From Wenzhouxiangellaceae bacterium (GTDB lineage Bacteria; Pseudomonadota; Gammaproteobacteria; Xanthomonadales; Wenzhouxiangellaceae), in the NCBI GenBank assembly GCA_023258355.1, contig JALQZL010000007.1, positions 1 to 29,285 on the forward strand: DNA of 29,285 nucleotides, written 5' to 3'. The translations under genes and the position numbers were made by a program. The notes below the pieces were generated by a model. The model did no database searches. It was not told where the DNA came from and saw only the letters and a list, made by a program, of their open reading frames with translations. Below are positions 7,933 through 16,113 of this stretch, piece after piece; position 1 is the stretch's first letter, and every line of letters starts with the position of its first letter.

Positions 7933-8890
7933 AGGCCTCAATAATTCGGCGAACAATGGGATGGCGCACCACATCACGTGAATCGAAGAAAGTCTGGCTC
8001 ACCCCTTCTACTTCCTTAAGTAAAGCGACAGCCTCTCGTAATCCAGAGGTAATATTTGATGGCAAATCCACTTGCGTAAGATCGCCGGTAATCACTGCCT
8101 TTGAACCGAAACCGATCCGCGTCAGAAACATCTTCATCTGCTCTGAGGTTGTATTCTGGGCCTCATCCAGTATCACGAACGCATCATTGAGCGTCCGCCC
8201 TCTCATGTAGGCCAAAGGCGCCACCTCAATAACGTTTCGCTCTGCGAGTCGGGTCGCTTTTTCGAATCCGAGCATGTCAAACAAAGCATCATGCAATGGG
8301 CGCAAATAGGGATCGACTTTTTGCGCCAAATCACCAGGGAGAAAGCCCAAGCGCTCTCCAGCCTCAACCGCTGGTCGCACTAAAACAATCCTCTGCACGC
8401 GTTCACTTTCCAATGCATCGACTGCACAAGCCACGGCCAAATAGGTCTTACCCGTGCCGGCTGGCCCGACACCGAAGTTCACGTCATATTCTGCGATGTT
8501 TTTGAGGTACTGTCTTTGGTTGGGGCCTCGCCCTCTGATCATTCCACGTTTTGTCTTGATTCCGACTTCAAGCCCCTGATCGGTCTCGTTGAGCCCTGAA
8601 GACTGGAGGTGTAAATTGATCGCAGACAGCGTCAAAACCTCTTCGGCGGTCTGCTTATAGAGATTGCGAATGGCTTTTTCGGTTGCCTGAACGGCCTCTT
8701 GATCACCAGACACACGAAACAACTCGCCCCTGGCATGAATGTCCACACCGAGTCGCTTCTCAATAAGCCGCAGATGCTCGTCCAGTTGCCCATACAGATT
8801 GGCAAGTCGCTCATTGTCGACAGGATCTAGGCTGAATGTAATGTCCACTTGATCCTTATTTGAGCGTGAGCGCTTGGGTTCACTGGGCAT
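7913..8890 (-). CDS. ybeZ: PhoH-like ATPase YbeZ
   Basis: A cytoplasmic PhoH-family ATPase that partners YbeY in RNA and ribosome metabolism. The N-terminal third resembles a KH-like domain (LFRVSGDQEAV). The ATPase core has Walker A GPAGTGKTYLAVA and Walker B FVILDEAQNTTSEQMKMFLTR, followed by SKAVITGDLTQVDLP, which are the PhoH signatures. The start is ATG 8890, whose A is shared with the miaB stop (TAATG), giving 325 residues. The longer frame to 8920 would begin inside miaB and is unlikely. The gene overlaps ybeY by 20 bp. Confidence 0.95.
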   Translation of the reverse strand: MPSEPKRSRSNKDQVDITFSLDPVDNERLANLYGQLDEHLRLIEKRLGVDIHARGELFRVSGDQEAVQATEKAIRNLYKQTAEEVLTLSAINLHLQSSGLNETDQGLEVGIKTKRGMIRGRGPNQRQYLKNIAEYDVNFGVGPAGTGKTYLAVACAVDALESERVQRIVLVRPAVEAGERLGFLPGDLAQKVDPYLRPLHDALFDMLGFEKATRLAERNVIEVAPLAYMRGRTLNDAFVILDEAQNTTSEQMKMFLTRIGFGSKAVITGDLTQVDLPSNITSGLREAVALLKEVEGVSQTFFDSRDVVRHPIVRRIIEAYEQSGE

Positions 8891-10233
8891 TAGGCAACCT
8901 GACTTGAGGCCTGGACCCACCGACCCCTCAGAGAGTTACGAAGTGCCTCAACAATCGTCACATCGGCCAATTGCCCAATCAAGGCTTCTGGCCCAAGGAA
9001 ATTGACCACTCGGTTATTTTCAGTGCGTCCTGCAAGCTCTTTTGGGTTCTTCTTACTCGGCCCCTCGACAACCACCCGCTGCACTGTCCCAACCATGGCC
9101 TGTGAGAAGGCACTGGCTTGCGCATTGATTTGCGCCTGTAGCCTTTGAAGTCTTGCTTTCTTTTCCTCTAACGAGACATTGTCAGGGAAAGAGGCTGCGG
9201 GCGTCCCCGGGCGTGCAGAGTAGACAAAACTAAAACTTTGGTCAAAATTGAGCTCAGCAATCAATTGCATGGTTTGCTCGAAGTCGTGTGCTGTCTCTCC
9301 AGGAAAACCAACAATGAAATCAGAAGACAGTGCAATGTCTGGACGTGCCTCGCGTAATTTTCGAATCTTTTGCTTGTACTCAAGTACCGTGTGTCCACGT
9401 TTCATCAAAGACAAAATGCGATCGGATCCTGCTTGCACCGGCAAGTGTAAATAGTTTGCCAGCTTTGGCACGTCACGATAGGCTTCGATGAGCGCATCAG
9501 AAAACTCAACAGGGTGGGAAGTTGTAAACCGAATCCGCTCAATACCCTCGATGTGGGCCACATATCGAATTAACAATGCCAAATCGGCCGTACCGCCGTC
9601 GTGCATCGGGCCGAGATAGGCATTGACGTTCTGGCCTAAAAGGTTAATCTCAATAACACCCTGCTCAGCAAGCGCGGCCACCTCTGCAATCACATCATCT
9701 AGAGGTCGGCTAACCTCCTCACCACGCGTGTAGGGCACCACACAAAATGAGCAATACTTGCTGCACCCTTCCATGATGGAGACGAAGGCGGTCGCCCCTT
9801 GCTGACCCGCTGGTGGCAAGTGATCAAATTTCTCAATTTCAGGGAACGACACATCAACAGCGGCGCCCTGGCCACTGCGCACCTGATCAAGCATCTGTGG
9901 TAGCCGATGAATGGTCTGGGGGCCAAACACCAAATCAACAAATGGCGCCCTAGCGCGCAAGCCTTTCCCCTCTTGACTCGCAACACAGCCACCGACTCCG
10001 ATAATCAATCCGGGTCGCTTGTCTTTTAACGGCCGCCATTGGCCTAACTGTGAGAACACCTTTTCCTGAGCCTTTTCTCGGATGGAGCAGGTGTTGATGA
10101 GAATCACATCCGCATCTTCTGGCTTCTCTGTGAGCTCAAGGCCATGGGATGCCTTAAGCACGTCGGCCATCTTCTCCGAATCGTACTCATTCATTTGACA
10201 ACCGTGTGTCTTGATATAGAGCTTTTGCGTCAT
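8890..10233 (-). CDS. miaB: tRNA-2-methylthio-N6-dimethylallyladenosine synthase MiaB
   Basis: A radical-SAM methylthiotransferase that converts i6A37 to ms2i6A37 in tRNAs reading UNN codons. The 447 residues hold all three domains. The N-terminal UPF0004 domain begins KLYIKTHGCQMNEYDSEKM and includes further cysteines in INTCSIREKA and GVGGCVASQ. The radical-SAM core has the CxxxCxxC cluster motif in GCSKYCSFCVVPYTRG, and the TRAM domain lies at about 380-445. The ATG at 10233 overlaps the alr stop (ATGA) and the stop overlaps the ybeZ start, so the gene is coupled on both sides. Confidence 0.97.
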   Translation of the reverse strand: MTQKLYIKTHGCQMNEYDSEKMADVLKASHGLELTEKPEDADVILINTCSIREKAQEKVFSQLGQWRPLKDKRPGLIIGVGGCVASQEGKGLRARAPFVDLVFGPQTIHRLPQMLDQVRSGQGAAVDVSFPEIEKFDHLPPAGQQGATAFVSIMEGCSKYCSFCVVPYTRGEEVSRPLDDVIAEVAALAEQGVIEINLLGQNVNAYLGPMHDGGTADLALLIRYVAHIEGIERIRFTTSHPVEFSDALIEAYRDVPKLANYLHLPVQAGSDRILSLMKRGHTVLEYKQKIRKLREARPDIALSSDFIVGFPGETAHDFEQTMQLIAELNFDQSFSFVYSARPGTPAASFPDNVSLEEKKARLQRLQAQINAQASAFSQAMVGTVQRVVVEGPSKKNPKELAGRTENNRVVNFLGPEALIGQLADVTIVEALRNSLRGRWVQASSQVA

Positions 10234-11303
10234 AGGCTCGTATTGTATCGCACACGTCTTGTCATGCGACAGACCAGTTCATAGGGTATGGTGTCCGCCC
10301 ATTGAGCAACTTCCTCCACAGGCAACGCCCCTCCCCACAAGGTGACGGAGTCGCCAACCCTAGCCTCAGGCACGTGAGACAGATCAATCGTGATCATATC
10401 CATTGACACCCGACCAACCAGGGCGCAACGCTGCCCAGCCACCAAGACGGGCGCACCATCTCGCATGGCTCTGGGATAGCCATCACCATAGCCGATCGCA
10501 ACGACACCCACCTTCATCTGTTGGTCCGCCGTGAATCGACGGCCATAACCAATCGACTCTCCCGCCTCGACATCGTTGATGGCAATCAACTCTGATTCCA
10601 CCCGCATGGCAGGCACTAATCCTAATTCAGTCCCTATTTTGTCCTTCAGAGGTGAAACACCGTAAAGGACAATTCCTGCGCGTACCCAATCACGGTGACT
10701 GTCGGGCACTGTCAAAATAGCGCCAGAGTTAGCCAAACATTGCTCTCCCGGGAAATCAGAGACCGCCGCATCAAACTGCTGAATTTGCTCTGCCGTGAAG
10801 CTCGGATCTGACTCTGAGGCCGCAAAGTGGGACAACCAGCACAGCGCATCAAGCCCCGTCAGACCTGACAAACGCGCAAAAGCATCGGCCGCAGCAACTC
10901 GGCTGAAGCCCAGTCGATGCATGCCTGTGTCAACTTTAATCCAGATCCGATGGCTTGGCGAATAGCCCAAAGACTCGATCATTGTCAGTTGATGCTCATG
11001 GTGCACTACCAACTCTAAGTCCAGTTCCTCAACAGCCCCCAGATCATTGATGTGGCTCACCCCCTCAAGTAAAACAATCCCTTGATCGATCCCCAGCCGT
11101 CGAATGGCGCGCGCTTCCTCTAGGGTGGCCACAGCCAATAGGTCCGCATCAGCCATTGCGGGCACGCAAAGATCGAGCCGATGACCGTACGCATCCGCTT
11201 TCACGACCGCCATTAATTTGGCTTCGGGCGCCAACGAACGAACGCACGCCAAATTGTGCTGAATGGCCTGGGTGTCAATCCAAACTTGGGTATTGCGTGG
11301 CAT
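10230..11303 (-). CDS. alr: Alanine racemase
   Basis: A PLP-dependent racemase making D-alanine for peptidoglycan precursors. At 357 residues it has the normal length. Lys35 in MAVVKADAYGH is the PLP lysine, and the second-domain tyrosine lies in AIGYGDGYPRAM. Other family blocks are KVDTGMHRLGF, PGEQCLANSGA, LYGVSPL and VGRVSMDMITIDLS. The start ATG at 11303 is 24 bp after dnaB. Its stop overlaps the miaB ATG by four bases. The dnaB-alr pair is common in gammaproteobacteria, but the direct overlap with miaB is less familiar. Confidence 0.97.
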   Translation of the reverse strand: MPRNTQVWIDTQAIQHNLACVRSLAPEAKLMAVVKADAYGHRLDLCVPAMADADLLAVATLEEARAIRRLGIDQGIVLLEGVSHINDLGAVEELDLELVVHHEHQLTMIESLGYSPSHRIWIKVDTGMHRLGFSRVAAADAFARLSGLTGLDALCWLSHFAASESDPSFTAEQIQQFDAAVSDFPGEQCLANSGAILTVPDSHRDWVRAGIVLYGVSPLKDKIGTELGLVPAMRVESELIAINDVEAGESIGYGRRFTADQQMKVGVVAIGYGDGYPRAMRDGAPVLVAGQRCALVGRVSMDMITIDLSHVPEARVGDSVTLWGGALPVEEVAQWADTIPYELVCRMTRRVRYNTSL

Positions 11304-11327
11304 AGCAGGTCAGACCAAAGTTAGTGG

Positions 11328-12701
11328 TCAAGAATCAAGCCCATGAAAGTCGGGGGTAAAATCTCTGAAACGGAGAAACTCGCCTTGAAAAGCAAGTGGG
11401 AAGTGCCCTGTGGCCCCATTGCGGTGTTTGCCGATGATGATTTCGGCTTTGCCCTTGTCAGGACTGTCGTCGTGATAAACCTCATCTCTATAGATGAACA
11501 AAATTAAGTCAGCGTCTTGCTCAATCGCACCAGATTCCCTCAGGTCAGCCATTTTCGGCCGCTTATCTGGCCGCTGCTCGAGCGCTCGGTTAAGCTGTGA
11601 TAACGCCACCACGGGCACGTTCAATTCTTTAGCAAGCGCTTTAAGACTTCGCGATATCTCACTGATTTCATTTGTTCTATTTTCCGATGTGCCAGCCACC
11701 TTCATTAACTGAAGATAGTCGACAACAATCAGACCGATGTCATGCTCGCGTTTCATACGCCGAGCGCGCGCCCTCAATTCCACCGGTGAGAGCGATGGGG
11801 TCTGGTCAATGAACATTTGAGCACCTTTCAGCATATTCATTGCAGAGCGCAGATTGACCCAATCATGATTGTCCAAATTACCGGTTCGAAGCTTATCTTG
11901 AGCGATCTGCCCCAATGATGAAAACAGACGCAGCACCAGTTGGGTATCCGACATCTCCATAGAAAACACAGCCACAGGCACTTTGTAACGGATAGCAGCA
12001 CGCTCAGCGATATTCATGGCAAACGTGGTTTTACCCATCGAGGGCCGTGCAGCCACAATAATCAAATCGGTGGGCTGAAAACCTGCGGTGCGGGCATCCA
12101 GTTCTGAAAAGCCGGTAGGAACGCCTGTGATATCGCCATCAGACTCTTGCAATTCGTTGAGCAGGTCCATGGTCTTGGCCATTACCTGCTGAATTGCCGT
12201 ATAGCTTGAGCTCCGATGTGCGCCTTGATCAGCGATGGCGTAGATCTGTTTTTCCGCTGCTTCGAGGAGTTCTTGGCTAGACTGACCTGAGCTACCGAGT
12301 GCGTCCTCAGCAATCTGTGCCCCAATCTCAATCAATTGGCGCAGGATGGATTTTTCGCGAACAATTTTGGCATAGCCCAAGATGTTGGCTGGCCCTGGCG
12401 TTTCATTGGCCAGCATCGTCACGTAAGCCCCCGCATCAACCCTGTCTAGCTTACCGTGCCGCGAAAACCACTCGGTGACAGTCACCGCATCTGTCGGCTG
12501 GCCCTCATGCGCCAGTTCAGAGATCGCTCGAAAAATCAGACGGTGGGTTTCTCGATAGAAATCAGCCTCATCAATCTGATCAGCCACCTTGTCCCACGCA
12601 TTGGCAGAGAGCATCAAGGCCCCTAAAACCGATTGTTCCGCCTCATTCGAATGAGGGGGCGTGCGGGCATTAGATAAGGTCGCTAAATTGGTATTGGCCA
12701 C
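11328..12701 (-). CDS. dnaB: Replicative DNA helicase DnaB
   Basis: The hexameric 5'-3' helicase of the replication fork. The 457 residues contain the N-terminal DnaB domain (HSNEAEQSVLGALML, VTEWFSRHGKLD), a linker, and a RecA-like ATPase with Walker A ARPSMGKTTFAMNIA, Walker B LIVVDYLQLM and DLRESGAIEQDADLILFIYR. There is no sign of an intein or truncation. It lies 113 bp downstream of rplI. That gap holds a GGGTGC/GCACCC hairpin (12761-12785) with no T-tract, and only weak promoter-like hexamers, so transcription probably continues from the ribosomal genes. Confidence 0.97.
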   Translation of the reverse strand: MANTNLATLSNARTPPHSNEAEQSVLGALMLSANAWDKVADQIDEADFYRETHRLIFRAISELAHEGQPTDAVTVTEWFSRHGKLDRVDAGAYVTMLANETPGPANILGYAKIVREKSILRQLIEIGAQIAEDALGSSGQSSQELLEAAEKQIYAIADQGAHRSSSYTAIQQVMAKTMDLLNELQESDGDITGVPTGFSELDARTAGFQPTDLIIVAARPSMGKTTFAMNIAERAAIRYKVPVAVFSMEMSDTQLVLRLFSSLGQIAQDKLRTGNLDNHDWVNLRSAMNMLKGAQMFIDQTPSLSPVELRARARRMKREHDIGLIVVDYLQLMKVAGTSENRTNEISEISRSLKALAKELNVPVVALSQLNRALEQRPDKRPKMADLRESGAIEQDADLILFIYRDEVYHDDSPDKGKAEIIIGKHRNGATGHFPLAFQGEFLRFRDFTPDFHGLDS

Positions 12702-12814
12702 TTCTCTTGTCTCGGCTCAATTGGCCGGGGGTCTCCAGAATCAAAAATGGGTGGGTTTCTGGGTGCAGTATACCGCTCAGCACCCATCACCACACACGTA
12801 AATTTCAGATCATC

Positions 12815-13327
12815 TTAGTCAGCAGACTCAGACGCGGGCGTCTCATCACTCGCCTCAGCCGCCACAGGCGCTCCACCTTCTTCATCAATGACCACTAAAG
12901 CCACTGTGGTCTGAACATCGGCATGAAGAATGAGATTCGCCTCATATTGACCAGGCTCCCTAATTGGGCCTTCCGGCATATCCACTTCTGCTTTCTCCAC
13001 AGGCACGCCGAGCTCAGTCAAACGCTCAGCCACCTCATGGGGATTGATGGAACCATACAGGCGCCCTTCAGGGCTAACAGCCACTTTGAACTCGATCTGA
13101 CCAACAGCAGCGATTGCTTCGGCCCGCTTAGTGGCCACGCCTTTTTTCTCATCTGCTTGACGCTGCAACTCTTCTCGACGCTCTTCAAACTTTTGAAGGT
13201 TTTCCGGTGTTGCGGGGACAGCTTTTCCGCGGGGCAGCAAGAAATTACGCCCGTAGCCGGCCTTGACGTTGACCGTGTCACCGAGATCACCCAAGTTATA
13301 CACTTTCTCTAACAATATCAGTTTCAT
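12815..13327 (-). CDS. rplI: 50S ribosomal protein L9, with extended acidic C-terminus
   Basis: L9 binds 23S rRNA and helps keep the reading frame. The N-terminal domain MKLILLEKVYNLGDLGDTVN and the GYGRNFLLPRGKA rRNA-binding loop are clear, followed by the connecting helix and a C-terminal domain with GRLYGSINPHEVAERL. The start is ATG 13327, with a good AGGAGAG upstream, giving 170 residues. The usual length is about 148-150, and the surplus is an Ala/Glu/Asp-rich tail after VALVVIDEEGG. It follows rpsR by 10 bp. Confidence 0.97.
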   Translation of the reverse strand: MKLILLEKVYNLGDLGDTVNVKAGYGRNFLLPRGKAVPATPENLQKFEERREELQRQADEKKGVATKRAEAIAAVGQIEFKVAVSPEGRLYGSINPHEVAERLTELGVPVEKAEVDMPEGPIREPGQYEANLILHADVQTTVALVVIDEEGGAPVAAEASDETPASESAD

Positions 13328-13337
13328 CTGGGCTCTC

Positions 13338-13562
13338 CTAGTGACTATCAGAGTAAGGCAACAGTGCCAAAAAGCGTGCACGCTTGATAGCGGTGGTCAG
13401 TTGTCTTTGATATTTGGCTTTGGTCCCAGTAATACGACTGGGCACCACTTTGCCCGTTTCTGTGATGAAATCGCGCAGCAGATCGACATCTTTATAGTCA
13501 ACATGCTCGATTCCCTCAACAGTGAACCGACAGAACTTACGTCTTTTCATAAATCTTGACAT
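13338..13562 (-). CDS. rpsR: 30S ribosomal protein S18
   Basis: A small-subunit protein that binds 16S rRNA as a heterodimer with S6. At 74 residues it has the standard size. Typical segments are KRRKFCRFT, KDVDLLRDFITETGKVVPSR, TGTKAKYQRQL and IKRARFLALLPY. It lies 3 bp downstream of rpsF and 10 bp upstream of rplI, in the usual operon order. Confidence 0.97.
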   Translation of the reverse strand: MSRFMKRRKFCRFTVEGIEHVDYKDVDLLRDFITETGKVVPSRITGTKAKYQRQLTTAIKRARFLALLPYSDSH

Positions 13563-13565
13563 GGC

Positions 13566-14048
13566 TTATCCCTCCACCCGATCATTGTGAGTCTCATCTT
13601 CATATGACTCAGCATTATCTTCTGCGCTGTCGTCCAAGTCCTCATCCGTGTCATCTGAATCCAGATCATTGGATTCATAGTCTGAGGCTTCACGACTGCG
13701 ACGGCGCGCCTCACCCTCATCTTTTTTCTCTTTGCGTTTCATCATCACAGAAGGTTCAGTTTCAGCCTGATCTTTACGCACGACGAGGTGTCGAAGGATG
13801 GCATCATTAAAACGGAAAATGGTCTCGAGCTCTTCCAGGGTGGCTGCATCACACTCAATATTGACCATAATGTAATGTGCTTTGTGCAATTTAGCGATGG
13901 TATAGGCTAGTTGTAGGCGGCCCCAATCTTCAGAGCGATGAACTTTGCCACCGCCAGACTCTACAACGCTTTTGTAGCGGTCGAGCATGCTAGGCACTTG
14001 CTCGCTCTGGTCAGGGTGGACCAGCAACACGATTTCATAATGTCTCAA
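13566..14048 (-). CDS. rpsF: 30S ribosomal protein S6, TTG start, long acidic C-terminal tail
   Basis: Binds the central domain of 16S rRNA with S18. The family N-terminus RHYEIVLLVHPDQSEQVP is preceded by TTG at 14048, with AAGGAG seven bases upstream. No ATG or GTG gives the correct N-terminus, so the start codon is TTG, which is unusual for a ribosomal protein. The core ends near RHLVVRKDQAETEPSVM. After KEKKDEGEARRRSREASDYE the last 35 or so residues are rich in Asp, Glu and Ser, giving 160 residues against about 130 in E. coli. In E. coli the S6 C-terminus is extended post-translationally with glutamates by RimK; here an acidic tail is encoded. This is the first gene of the long minus-strand run. 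Confidence 0.96.
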   Translation of the reverse strand: MRHYEIVLLVHPDQSEQVPSMLDRYKSVVESGGGKVHRSEDWGRLQLAYTIAKLHKAHYIMVNIECDAATLEELETIFRFNDAILRHLVVRKDQAETEPSVMMKRKEKKDEGEARRRSREASDYESNDLDSDDTDEDLDDSAEDNAESYEDETHNDRVEG

Positions 14049-14130
14049 GGTATTTCTCCTTATGGTTAAAAGCCCCCAGCCTGACACGCAGCCTGTGGAG
14101 CAAGGAAGCCCCCGAAAACGAGGGCAGCCC
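14049..14130 (-). promoter_or_regulatory. rpsF leader with two hairpins, possible attenuator or r-protein leader
   Basis: The transcribed leader contains a hairpin GCCCTCG-TTTT-CGGGGGC, then a second stem in which GCTCC(A)CAG can pair with CTGGGGGC. The second stem is followed directly by TTTT and then by the Shine-Dalgarno. CAGGCTG occurs twice in the second element. S6:S18 leader RNAs are known to control this operon in many bacteria. I did not identify their conserved core with certainty, so this may be that element or a simple attenuator. Confidence 0.4.
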
Positions 14131-14133
14131 ACT

Positions 14134-14162
14134 ATTATAGCGGGTGGGCGGCTCAACAGCAA
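14134..14162 (-). promoter_or_regulatory. Probable sigma70 promoter of the rpsF operon
   Basis: On the minus strand there is a perfect -10 TATAAT (14139-14134), 17 bp after TTGCTG (14162-14157). The -35 is weak, but the spacing is ideal. Transcription would start near 14127, about 80 bases before the rpsF TTG. This is the only convincing promoter for the ten-gene run that follows. Confidence 0.6.
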
Positions 14163-14213
14163 TGCCCGAATAGCCGCTTTTTGAGCGGATAGCCAGAAAG
14201 TAAGGGATTAAAT

Positions 14214-14597
14214 TTAGTCGGTTTTGGTGGCTGTTTGGGCTGACGGCTCAGCGATGGTAAAACTCTCACCACACCCGCACTCTGCAGCGACATTGGGGTT
14301 CTTGAAACGAAACTCCTCCACCAGGCCGTCTTTCACAAAGTCGATAATGGTGCCTTCCATCATCGACAAAGCTCGAGGGGTGACGATCATTTCGATCCCG
14401 CCTGTCATAAAGACGTGCTCGTCCTCGGTGGCTTCTCGCTTGGCAATATCCAAGTCATACGCCCACCCAGAACATCCGGTCCGTCGAACATCAACAAATA
14501 AGGCCCGGCCCCCGTCTTTACCGAGAAAAGTGGAGACACGTGCCGCCGCCGCCTCTGTCAAAGCGATGGGTGCCGCGATTTGGCTATTAGTTGTCAT
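14214..14597 (-). CDS. A-type iron-sulfur cluster carrier (IscA/SufA family)
   Basis: A small cytoplasmic protein of 127 residues that delivers Fe-S clusters to apoproteins. The three conserved cysteines are present: one in RRTGCSGWAYDLDI and two in AECGCGESFTI at the C-terminus. NPNV and DFVKDGL also match the family. It resembles IscA/SufA more than ErpA, but the subfamily cannot be fixed without the isc or suf neighbours, which are absent. The start ATG 14597 (MTTNSQ) has GGAAG seven bases upstream. An ATG four codons earlier would lie only a few bases after the predicted transcription start. It is divergent from asnS. Confidence 0.9.
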   Translation of the reverse strand: MTTNSQIAAPIALTEAAAARVSTFLGKDGGRALFVDVRRTGCSGWAYDLDIAKREATEDEHVFMTGGIEMIVTPRALSMMEGTIIDFVKDGLVEEFRFKNPNVAAECGCGESFTIAEPSAQTATKTD

Positions 14598-14619
14598 GTG
14601 AGCTTCCATGTCCAGTATT

Positions 14620-14648
14620 ATTGTACCTAACCGGATTTTATGTGACAC
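14620..14648 (-). promoter_or_regulatory. Probable promoter of the A-type Fe-S carrier gene
   Basis: On the minus strand there is a -10 TACAAT (14625-14620), 17 bp after GTGTCA (14648-14643), matching five and four consensus bases. The expected transcription start is near 14613, which supports the start codon at 14597. No IscR-type palindrome was recognised here. Confidence 0.5.
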
Positions 14649-14664
14649 GGAAAAGAATTTAATT

Positions 14665-16089
14665 ATGGCTGGCGAAATGAATTCAAAGACCCAGAGCCCC
14701 TCGATTCGGACCCTCCTAGATGGCGACATTCCTGTCGGCACGGAGGTTCAAGTGAAGGGCTGGACACGCACAAGAAGAGACTCAAAAGCAGGCTTTTCTT
14801 TTATCCATGTCAACGATGGCTCTTGCTTGGCCAATATTCAGATTGTCGCCGATAAAAACCTGCCTAACTACGAATCTGATATTTTGAAGCTCACATCCGG
14901 GGCCTCGCTTTGCTGTGATGGCGTGGTGGTGGAATCGAAGGGCCGTGGTCAAACAGTGGAGATCCAGGCGACCAGTATCGAAGTCTTGGGCTTGGTTGAG
15001 GATCCAGACACCTACCCCATCCAGCCCAAACAGCATTCCTATGAGTTTCTTCGCACCGTGGCACATCTCAGACCACGCACCAATACGTTTGGTGCGGTCA
15101 CGCGGATTCGGCATGTGGCGGCTTTAGCGATCCATCAGTTCTTTAATCAGGAGGGTTACTGTTGGGTAAATACGCCCATCATTACCTCTTCAGACGCTGA
15201 GGGTGCAGGTCAACTATTTCGTGTCAGCACGCTGGATTTGATGAATCTTCCAAAGACGGACCAAGGTCAGATTGATTTCAGTCACGACTTTTTTGGCCAG
15301 GAAACGTTTCTCACAGTGTCAGGGCAGCTGAATGTGGAGGCGTTTTGTCTCGCCATGAGTAAGGTTTATACCTTTGGACCGACCTTCAGAGCTGAGAATT
15401 CCAATACCTCTCGACACCTTGCTGAATTTTGGATGGTTGAACCTGAGGTGGCCTTTGCTGACCTAGATGCCTTAGCGTCACTGGCAGAGCGCTTTTTAAA
15501 AGCTGTCTTTGCTGAAGTTCTCGGCCAATGTGGCGATGACATGGCGTTCTTTGTCGATAAAGTAGAGCCTCAGGCCATTGAGAGAATGGAGCGTGTCATT
15601 AATAGCCCCTTCATTCGAATGGACTATGCAGAGGCCATTGATATTCTGACGGCCTCAGGCCAACGGTTTGAATATCCTGTCTCGTGGGGGACCGATCTTC
15701 AAACCGAACACGAGCGCTACCTCACCGAAGTGCACTGCCAAGCGCCCGTGGTTGTATTGAACTATCCAGATGCCATTAAAGCGTTTTATATGCGACTCAA
15801 CGATGATGGCAAAACCGTGGCAGCCATGGATGTATTGGCACCTGGCATTGGCGAAATCATTGGCGGCTCCCAACGGGAGGAGAGACTCGATGTATTACAG
15901 TCTAGGATGGCTGCACACAACATCAGTGCAGAGGAATATCGTTGGTTCCTTGATTTGAGACGATATGGCACGGTCCCACATGCAGGCTTTGGGTTAGGCT
16001 TTGAGCGGTTGCTCAACTACATCACGGGACTTGGGAATATCCGAGATGTGATCCCCTACCCGAGAACGCCAAAAAACGCACCCTTCTAA
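14665..16089 (+). CDS. asnS: Asparaginyl-tRNA synthetase
   Basis: A class IIb synthetase that charges tRNA-Asn directly. The N-terminal OB-fold anticodon domain is marked by VKGWTRTRRDSKAGFSFIHV, motif 2 by FGPTFRAENSNTSRHLAEFW with MVEPE after it, and motif 3 by GFGLGFERLLNYITGLGNIRD. The protein ends in the typical VIPYPRTPKNAPF. The start is ATG 14665 (MAGEMNSK, 474 residues), with ATG 14677 as an alternative; neither has a strong Shine-Dalgarno. It is convergent with the AEC permease gene, 24 bp away, with no clear terminator between. Confidence 0.96.
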   Translation: MAGEMNSKTQSPSIRTLLDGDIPVGTEVQVKGWTRTRRDSKAGFSFIHVNDGSCLANIQIVADKNLPNYESDILKLTSGASLCCDGVVVESKGRGQTVEIQATSIEVLGLVEDPDTYPIQPKQHSYEFLRTVAHLRPRTNTFGAVTRIRHVAALAIHQFFNQEGYCWVNTPIITSSDAEGAGQLFRVSTLDLMNLPKTDQGQIDFSHDFFGQETFLTVSGQLNVEAFCLAMSKVYTFGPTFRAENSNTSRHLAEFWMVEPEVAFADLDALASLAERFLKAVFAEVLGQCGDDMAFFVDKVEPQAIERMERVINSPFIRMDYAEAIDILTASGQRFEYPVSWGTDLQTEHERYLTEVHCQAPVVVLNYPDAIKAFYMRLNDDGKTVAAMDVLAPGIGEIIGGSQREERLDVLQSRMAAHNISAEEYRWFLDLRRYGTVPHAGFGLGFERLLNYITGLGNIRDVIPYPRTPKNAPF

Positions 16090-16113
16090 GCACGTTTTCC
16101 AAATCAGATTGCG

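Noticed and set aside
12761..12785. Terminator between rplI and dnaB
   Set aside because: The GGGTGC/GCACCC hairpin is short with a 13-base loop and is not followed by a T-tract on the minus strand.
14608..14664. Longer N-terminus for AsnS starting at 14608
   Set aside because: The extra residues do not match AsnS proteins and would overlap the region holding the promoter of the divergent Fe-S carrier gene.
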